Shown here one piece after another: positions 56,418 to 64,000 of a stretch of 64,000 nucleotides of DNA. The notes beneath the pieces were generated by a model. It was not told where the DNA came from and made no database searches. It was given only the letters and a program-made list of their open reading frames with translations. Position numbers and translations under genes: made by a program. The first letter of the stretch is position 1. Every line of letters starts with the position of its first letter. Origin of the DNA: Triticum aestivum. Lineage: Eukaryota; Streptophyta; Magnoliopsida; Poales; Poaceae. The stretch is from NCBI RefSeq assembly GCF_018294505.1, contig NC_057812.1, forward strand, positions 59,441,789-59,505,788, read 5' to 3'.

Positions 56418-56495
56418 TTCCTGACAAAAGCTGACATGCACCAAGCATATTCTTTTGTATTTCTTCCTTCAGCATATGAAACTCTCTTTAGCTCA
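56337..56495. repeat. (CT)21 microsatellite flanked by direct repeats
   Basis: A pure CT run covers 56,374-56,415. On each side lies a near-identical copy of CTTTTGTATTT-n-TTCCTTCAGCATAT(A/G)AAACTCTCT (about 56,337-56,372 and 56,451-56,487). Confidence 0.92.
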
Positions 56496-57074
56496 CACTT
56501 ATCCGTAGAAAACAGCCCGCATCTTGAGCAAATTGCGTCCGATGGATCCTTTAGCGGTATATCCCGATGCCGGTAAAAAATGCAATTAGTATGGCTCATG
56601 GTTCTCGTGACTACGGGCTGTGACAGTGACTACGTACGTCAACTCCAATCCTAGACTCTAAAGGGGATGTCTGTTTTGTCTGGACTTTATTCGTTTGGGG
56701 CAGAAAAAGGATGTTCGTGTCTCATTTTTGTTCGAGGGCATGCATGCACCCAACGCAGCTGACCCATTCTTCTTCTCTTGGAGAACATTCTCATTGTCCT
56801 TCGTAAGCTATTGACTGTCTGCAAGGTGTTCTCTGTACTTCCCTTTCCCTAACTGTAGCTTTGCCTCGGTCTTCTCTCGGGCCTCTTGAAGTGTATACGA
56901 TCATACTCCAGGTCCTTCTCCTCCAGTGATTTCTGGGTCTCCTCTACAGAGACGTAGTTCCAGTTGGTATTCTAACACTGAATATTCAGCTCTTGGAAGG
57001 ACCATCAGTCGTAAACTCGAGATAAAGGATGGAAACAGGAAAATATGACCATCTATGGGTGCTTCTCATATGTA
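56496..57074. other. Unassigned DNA
   Basis: Nothing recognisable was seen. Confidence 0.5.
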
Positions 57075-58405
57075 TAGAAAACGATACAGCACATGCATAA
57101 AATGATACCATATGTATGATGCATGTCGGAAACCTTTCATTTGCTTTTTGGTGAATAATAATTTATTTCCGGATAGCAGGTACCATCTTCTGTTTTTTTT
57201 CTCTCGTTGCTGCTTCTATGAGACAGATGGGTTAGCAGAGGTTCAGCTTCTTCTCCTTACTTTTCTCACATTGAATGGAGCGAGCTTCAACATGAGGGGC
57301 TGTGAGATTGGTAGCGTCAGACTACTCCGGTCCTCGTGCCTGAATTACCTTTCAAGATTGGAGACCCCCACCAAAAAATCTACTTGGTCAGCTTATCCAA
57401 GCACCACCTTATCTTTTTCCGCGTGACTATGGTAAAGTTTTTCTTGCTTGCAGACGACTTCTTAGCCGCCAATCTTTAGGTGACTAGACAAGCATGACAG
57501 GCCGGGCATGCAGTTTTATTTCCGACATCTCCCAGCCCGATTTTGAACTAGTGCCGATGGAATATTTGCATAAGCGCAGAAGATAGATGACTGTGGCACG
57601 ACAAGGTAAAAATTACACAACTTCATGAGGATGAATCCATGAGCGTATGCGAATACAAGGATGTGAGGCTCTTTCCTCCCTTTTATGGGGCTCCCTCACG
57701 CAGTTGATACTATTGTAACACCATAGGTGCCAATACTACGGTGGGATGCTACTACACTGTTGGTGCAGGACCGACTAGGAGCCACCGTAATCAATGTAGT
57801 ACTACTTTCCAACGAGGTACGCACGTACGGAGCAGGCTTAATTACTTTCCAAGCTGACCAGTGTTGCAAGGAGATGACAATATACCACGAGATGCACTTA
57901 TGCGGGCTAGCCTAAGAAAACACACCCCGGCTGGATGCGCGCACACTGCACACAAGCAAAACACATGCACGCGCAACGAGACCAGATGACCACCAGAGCG
58001 TGTCTTTTATTGATGATTTGTTACTTTTTACGGGGATTACATTGGTAGACATTTGTTAGCAAAACAACCAAACTACAGATCCTTTCGGTGCTTGTCTGTG
58101 TTTCCAAGCCTCACACAGCACCGCATGGACATAAATTACTTACTGTAAAACCTCTTACTCTTAAAATCATTTGAAACTTCAATTTTTTCTCTCTTCTACA
58201 TATAGAATCCACAAGAGGCAATCATAATCATAAAGCATTGTTATCAGAATATGACACATCAAGGTCCAACGTACACTAACTAAAAAACAGATAGCCGAAT
58301 TCCGATTTGGTTACAATATTTTTCTATATTCTTGATGATGTAGAAAAACTTATACTGGAACGACTAAATCAAATTTTAATTTGGAGCAGAAACAAATCAT
58401 CGGTT
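57075..58405. repeat. Tandem duplication, unit 1 (about 1.33 kb)
   Basis: It matches 58,435-59,770 in the same orientation and order, offset 1,352-1,368. Anchors are GTATGATGCATGTC, AGCGTCAGACT, GTGACTAGACAA, CATGCAGTTTTATTTCCGAC, AGCCACCGTAATCAATG, TTTCCAACGAGGTACGCACG, GAGATGCACTTATGCGGGCT and GCAATCATAAT. No conserved ORF spans both units. Confidence 0.9.
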
Positions 58406-58434
58406 TCCATTTTGCCTCATCCACCGAAAACATG

Positions 58435-59770
58435 CCGAGACCGTACAAAATGATACAACACATGTTAAGAATGATATCCTTTGTATGATGCATGTCAGAG
58501 ACAATTCAGTTTATTTCGTGAACTATTTATTTTGCTGAGCAAGTATCACGTTATGTTTACTCCCCTAGCTGCCGCTTCTTTGACACAGATGGGCTGGCAG
58601 AGGTTTAGCTCTACTATTCCTTTTCTCGCATTAAATGGAGTGAGCTTTGGCAAGAGGGGCGCTGAGATCCATAGCGTCAGACTGTTCACGTTCCTCATGC
58701 TCGTATTTTCTTTGAAGATTATGGACCCCCGCCAAAAATTCTACTAGCTCAGCTTAGACAGGCACTGCCTTATTTTTTTCCACATGAATATGGTACAGAT
58801 TTTCTCAGTTGCCTGGGACTGCTTAGCTGGCAACCTCTGGGTGACTAGACAACTATGTCATCCAGGGCATGCAGTTTTATTTCCGACACCTTCCAACCCT
58901 AGTTGGAACTTGTTTTGATGGCGTCTTTGCATCAGAGCAGAAGATAGATGACTGACACAACTCCACAAAAATTACGCAAACTTTGTGAGAACTCATCCAT
59001 TAGTCTTTTACAAGGATTGCAGAGGTCGTTCGTTCCCTTTTATGGAGCTGCCTCGAGTGGTTGATATCATTGTAACACCATAGGTGCCAATCCTACGGTG
59101 GGATACAACTACACTGCTGGTGTAGGCCCGACTCTGAGCCACCGTAATCAATGGAGTACTTTCCAACGAGGTACGCACGTACGGATATGGCTCAATTACC
59201 TTCCGAGCTGATCAATGTTGCAACAAGATGATAATATACCGCGAGATGCACTTATGCGGGCTAGCCTAAGGAAAGACACCCAGGCTAGATGCGCACACAA
59301 GCAAAACACATGCACACGGAAACGAGATCAGATAACCACAGGAGCGTGTCTTTTCTTGATAGTTTGGATTTGGAATTGTTGACAGGGATTACATTGGTAT
59401 ATATACATATGCTAGCAAACTAGCAAACTACATATCCTATTCGGTGCTTGTCAGTGTCGGAGCCACTCATGGCACCACATCGACATAAATTACTCACTGT
59501 AAAACCTCTTACTCTTAAAATAATTAAAAAAAAATTTCTCTACTACAGTACATATATGATCCACCAGAGGCAATCATAATCCAGACCCTTAAATAACATT
59601 GTTATCTGAATATCACACGTCAAGATCGTTAACATACACTAATTAAAGAACAAATAGCCAAAATCTTATTTGGTTACAACATTATTTTATATTCTTGATG
59701 AGGTAGGAAACATTACACTGCACCGACTAAATCAAATAATAATTTGGAGCAAAAGAAAATCATTGATGGA
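58435..59770. repeat. Tandem duplication, unit 2 (about 1.34 kb)
   Basis: Second copy of the unit at 57,075-58,405. Point changes and small indels are many, so the duplication is old. Both copies contain a segment (57,580 and 58,940: GATAGATGACTG, then ACTTTGTGAGAACTCATCC-like) that faintly recalls 32,391-32,460. Confidence 0.9.
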
Positions 59771-61589
59771 GGAAATAATACCTATGACTCCGGTAGCTCC
59801 GAAATTGGTGACATTGTAGAATCATGCAATTAATAAGTTTTTTTTTTCAGAAACAAATTGAGTAATGATAGTATCGTTTCATTTCTCACTACTTGTTCTA
59901 CATACGCTACAGGAAAGAGGGAGTTTGCCGACAGTCTCATACATATGAAAAATAATTTGTGAGTTGTGGATATGCCAACTCTAAAGTGACAAATATAACA
60001 ACATGTACGAAAGCAAATCTATCGGCGCATCATGTGGGTGTCACCCTGCTTGGTAAGTGTGCGGTCAACTGGAGTGGAGGCAACATGACATGAACTTGGC
60101 CTCGGCATACTCTTGAGCAAAGAAGCAGCAAGCCTGGTTCGGTGCACAAACCCTATTTGGTGTTGTAGTATCAATAACAGGCGTTTCCGCAATTTGGCGC
60201 ACAACCTCTCCTTCGTTCGATTCTTTTTCGGCCGCCCCGTTGAGCATTTTTTAACGACAGCATCGTTGTGGTTTTTGAGAAGCTCCCAAAAGCTTCCTGT
60301 GTCGCTTTTAGGGAGCTTCTGCAAGCTTCCGATACATTACACTTTTTTATTTTTTTGGATGGTTACTCAAATTGTTGGAATTATCGGATAATTAAATGTT
60401 GGAAATAAATTCATTCTCTTTGTACATAAATGTCCATGTCCCCTTATAACTAGAGATGATGCTGAGTAGGAGAAAGTTTGATACTTTGTGACAAAGTTTG
60501 CAGCTATGGATGTTCCTTGTTTTGACGCTTTATTGACTTATAAATCCACATCAAGGTGTGACAAGCATAACCGAGTTCACACCTGGCTTCTGCATATTTA
60601 GGATGCACATAGCCGATGCAATCCAGATGTGTACACTTACTTGCTGCATACAAGCACAACTCACACAAACCATATGCTAGTGTTCGAGATGTTGTAGACC
60701 AAGAGCAAAGCCAGTGCATAAACTGGTAAATAACCTGCTATGGAGAGGAGCCCTTCCTTTTGTTAAACACCAAACCATTTCTACAAAGTAACAGCGACCA
60801 AACTAGTGCCCTGCCCCCATCAGGCTAAGCGCAATAATTTTGTACCAAATCCACATAACCAAGTGTCAAACATATTTGGGACACTACGGGGTGGATACAA
60901 GCTAGATTACACTTGTATTTTTTTTACTATGTCGCGAGCGGACTTGCGTTGGACAAAATAACATCAGCTACCTCCCATCTAATTTCGTTTCGCAAGGTTT
61001 TCTTTAGTGAAAATCACCACTTAGCGGAGAAGTGATCCATCGATTGAGAGCGAGCTCGTTTTGTAATGCGGAATCTCCGATGATCATGCGAGTACCCAAT
61101 ATCTTCCTTGGCTTACATTAACCAATGCATATCAAGCAATGCAAAACTCACATGACGAATCACCAAAAAATGCTCGCCCTCACTTCTACCACAACCTTTT
61201 TTCACAGAAGGAGCAAAGAATGTCATCCAGGTACACGTTCGGTCTGCCCAGGAAAATATTTTATTTTCCATCCGCTTAATTTGTCATGGAAATATTTGGT
61301 CAACACATACATGACAATACGTGTTTCTCCAACATCTTTTGTTCTGATAGTGTACCTAATATGGCAGAATTTTTTTTTGTTTCGGCCAAAATATCATGGA
61401 TGTATCATTTTCTTGTGTGATGGACTCTTTGCAGTCCTACCCCTAGATCAAACTGTTATTTGTGGAATCTTTGCGCGAGCATTCACTATAGCTTGTTGCG
61501 GCTTATGTAGAATTCAGGTAGCTTTGCGAGACCTCATGGGGTGGGTATGGATGCAAATGCAGGTATAGGTGCTTTAGTCATTATGGACT
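59771..61589. other. Unassigned DNA with one hairpin
   Basis: No gene or element ends were recognised. At 60,277-60,322 GAGAAGCTCCCAAAAGC faces GCTTTTAGGGAGCTTCTGC across a 10-base loop; with the following CAAGCTTCC it may be one end of a small DNA transposon, but no partner was found. Confidence 0.55.
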
Positions 61590-62420
61590 TCCATGTGTCA
61601 AAGGCCTATTGTTTCTCTTCACTCCAATAGAAGCCATTTTCTTTAAAGCTAGGAACAATGGCTTTCATATAAGCGCATAGTTTTGTATAAACCTCTACTA
61701 GCCTGCTAGCCTTAGAAATCCTCTCGGTAGAGTGGGAACCCATTCTACAAATATAACAAGCCCCGAAAATTTCTACTTTTGTCTTGTAGAATTCACACTC
61801 GCTGCGTTTTGCAAAAAGTTGTTGTTTCTAAGCACCTCTAACACTTCCTTGGCATGTTCCTTGTGCTCCTCTGGTGACTTCCTATAGATGTGGATGTCAC
61901 CAAAGAATACTAGAACAAATCTCCTAAGGAATGGGGCTAGAAATCTGTTCATAAGAGATTGGAATGTTGTAGGGCATTAGTCAGCCCATGACTAGACACG
62001 CAGAGTATGCCACATGAGTGCCAAAAGCATCTTTTCCAATATCCCGAGTTCTCAGATTAATCTTAGGAAAAATCAAATCATTATGTAATTCATCTATTAG
62101 ATCCTCAATGACAGGGATGGTGTATTTGTTCTTGATATTAGAGCATTGAGTTGCCCGTAGTCAGCGCACAACCTCTAGGTACCATCTTTCTTCCTCACAA
62201 GTGTAGATGAAGACGAGAAATGGTTCCTGTTGGGTCTTATGGTCCCATTCTCCATGGAGTTGCCAATAATTTCTTCCATAGTATTCCTTTGGGAGCACAA
62301 CAATCTATAAGGCCTGATATTAACTATCTTTCACTCTGGGTGAGGAGAATGGTATGGCCACAACCCCTTTGTGGAGGCAACTTAGTAGGTTTAGAAAAAG
62401 TATCAATCAATGAAGTTAAC
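61590..62420 (-). pseudogene. Degenerate Ty3/Gypsy reverse transcriptase / RNase H junction relic
   Basis: Minus-strand conceptual reading shows LVRKKDGTYRLCADYG-x-LNA near 62,200-62,140, matching the Gypsy RT block R(K)KDGTWR-C-DYR-LN. A decayed GLTNA block follows near 61,985, then a hairpin-like HQRSTRN segment. Near 61,730-61,630 it reads RGFL-RLAG, RFIQNYA-I and KPL-n-LKK, matching the block LRGFLGLxGYYRRFI that joins RT to RNase H. Many stops and frame changes interrupt it. Surrounding LTRs were not identified. The superfamily call rests on these blocks only. Confidence 0.75.
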
Positions 62421-63185
62421 ATGTTTTGGAATTAAGTGGAAATAATGTATGTCTTTTGTAGGGCTCTGCCTTCAAGGCTATTAATATATAGCACAACCCC
62501 CATAACTCCTTACTTCATCATTTTCTATAGTTTCTCCACTTATATGACCTTTACTTGTTTTGGAATGGTCTCATCCCTTCGTACAATCTTTTTTTGTCTG
62601 TAGTAAGTAGTAACGGATACAAATGGTTTTGAGCTCATAGTCCATCTCAATTGGTTTGTGTGTGAACATCCACTCTGTCTCCAATATGGTGATATAGCCA
62701 TTCAGGTTGACAATTCTAAAATTTGAGTGAAAGGGAAATTATCGTATGGTATGACTGCAATCCTAATATTGTATCTTTCTCACAATGTGTGCTTCATTCG
62801 TAATAATGACGTTAAGTTTTGGGGCAGCAGTTAGTAGCAACTTTGACTTCAGAGCAAACTTAGTGTCCATGGAAGTGGGCCGCATGGTCTGTGGGAACAC
62901 CAAGAGGGCACGATGAGGTGGGTGACTTGTGAGTGGCTCTATGGATTCGGAGAGTAACGCCCGGAGGGGGAGGGGACGACTTGTTTCGGTGGAGGGTGGG
63001 TGGGGGCAGCGGGGGTAACCGGCGCTCGAATGGACAAATTCCATCGCGCCAATACAAATACTGGTAAACCAGAAAAAAAGTGTTAGAAACAGACATGCCT
63101 AGTACATGCGCGCGAAGAAATAACAAAGAGCAAGAAAATAAACACGTCACTTAGGCGCACATAAGGTGTCAGCGACCTGCGACCT
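62421..63185. other. Unassigned DNA beside the RT relic
   Basis: Minus-strand reading of 62,600-62,850 might continue the relic toward a protease, but I could not find a convincing motif. GC-rich from 62,870 to 63,050. Confidence 0.4.
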
Positions 63186-63350
63186 GCCACGCCTAATTGG
63201 CATGCAGCACTGAAGAAGGCCAGCCTCGCCTAATTGGAAGGCAACACTGTCGACGCCCTACCACACCAAATTGGCAGGCAGACGAACTACCACGCCTAAT
63301 TGATAGGCGGCACTAACGATATGACTTTCCACACCAAACAGCTGGGCGTA
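63186..63350. repeat. Array of a short palindrome-centred motif (about five copies)
   Basis: CCACGCCTAATTGGCATGCAGCACT and variants occur at about 63,187, 63,226, 63,261, 63,291 and 63,329, at 30-40 bp spacing. The core GCCTAATTGGC is a near-perfect inverted repeat. Confidence 0.75.
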
Positions 63351-63693
63351 CTAAATAATGTGTATGCAACGCCACCGGTAAGGCGAATCATCTGAAGACA
63401 CGCAAAAGAGATGGTCGTGTTCACTTTCAATTATCGAGGCCTATCTGATAGACGTATCAGGTGTAAATCAGAACATCCAATTAGGACAAAAGATCTACTG
63501 ATGCAAGGATGCTAGGGATTATAACAAAGGAAGCTATTATAGCATATATAGCGTTGTTTCATCCGGCGCGTTCACACCAGCACAACGCTGGTGGCATGGC
63601 CGACGACCGTGGACCATGACCGGTCAAAGGTGCCTTCAAGGGCAGCGTCATAACGTATAGGTTACACGTGTATCTGTAAGGCGCGAATTGTTT

Positions 63694-63715
63694 GGGGGGG
63701 GGGGGGGGGGGGGGG
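63694..63715. repeat. G22 homopolymer
   Basis: 22 consecutive G. Exact length may be a sequencing or assembly artefact. Confidence 0.85.
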
Positions 63716-64000
63716 TCAAGCGAGGAAATAAGTTTTCGAGGGATCATTGGGCGACATAAGTTCCATCAGGGGTCATTCAGTAAAAATATACCCCCTTGTG
63801 GAATCTTTCTGCTGCAGCAGGCCAGCAGTACGGAAATTTCCCTATAAAATATTTTGCATTGCTCAATGGTTCTGTCGTTAAATTGAAATGCCGAGCAAGT
63901 ATTGCTTTTCGTTTTCCTACTTTATTATTTTGTTGTAGCATAATCAATGAGGCATCAAATCTCTCCCCGCCGCGGAAATGGTGAACTGGTGATGCATGAA

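Noticed and set aside
60019..60324. 101-codon minus-strand ORF as a small gene
   Set aside because: Part of it is made by the hairpin at 60,277-60,322; no similarity or start context supports it.

Overview
The window looks like intergenic chromosome from a grass of the wheat tribe (Triticeae, such as Triticum, Aegilops or Hordeum). It is built almost entirely from nested transposable elements of types typical for these genomes: Gypsy elements with antisense spliced ORFs, a Sirevirus-type Copia element, a non-autonomous LTR element with ~1.56 kb LTRs, CACTA elements, Mutator-like elements (MULEs) and a small MITE. No host gene, rRNA, tRNA or CRISPR array could be supported. Family names from memory are tentative; superfamily calls rest on visible structure (termini, target-site duplications, PBS/PPT, protein motifs).

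Left nest (1-25.8 kb). The oldest visible layer is a Sirevirus-like Copia element on the minus strand: 5' LTR stub at 25.8 kb, gag at 25.7-23.7 kb, pol lost, extra ORF at 21.8-19.8 kb, PPT and 3' LTR from 19,245 leftwards. Its 3' LTR received two insertions of one Gypsy family in opposite orientations: Gypsy element 2 (3' LTR 9,981-10,531) and a solo LTR (10,808-18,438). A 7.0 kb non-autonomous element (11,102-18,134, 5-bp TSD TAACG) then entered the solo LTR. Gypsy element 1 (LTR 7,624-8,093) cut into the antisense gene of Gypsy element 2. A truncated CACTA end (25,839) abuts the Sirevirus 5' LTR.

Middle (26-38.7 kb). A long stretch without recognisable coding potential holds short repeats. 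It is followed by a 1.54 kb solo-type LTR next to a third Gypsy element (antisense gene at 35.2-36.7 kb, LTR to about 37.8 kb) whose LTR carries a 199-bp Harbinger/Tourist-like MITE with TAA TSDs.

MULE/CACTA nest (38.7-55.3 kb). A 1.18 kb non-autonomous MULE (TSD GTAAAGTAT) lies about 100 bp from a second, related MULE (40,038-55,335). The second MULE encodes a decayed FAR1/FHY3-like transposase (51,290-54,215) and has swallowed a 10.8 kb CACTA element (40,189-51,002, TSD CAG). The CACTA carries an intact small coiled-coil/membrane ORF, a broken TNP2-type transposase gene and a broken second gene ending in a Ulp1-like protease region.

Right part (55.3-64 kb). Here are degenerate AT-rich repeats, a (CT)21 microsatellite, a 1.35 kb tandem duplication (57.1-59.8 kb), a degenerate Gypsy reverse-transcriptase relic (minus, 61.6-62.4 kb) and an array of a short palindromic motif near 63.2 kb.

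Almost every coding region is broken by stops or frameshifts. The genes cooperate only in the sense of transposon biology: capsid and protease for retroelement particles, and transposases acting on terminal repeats.
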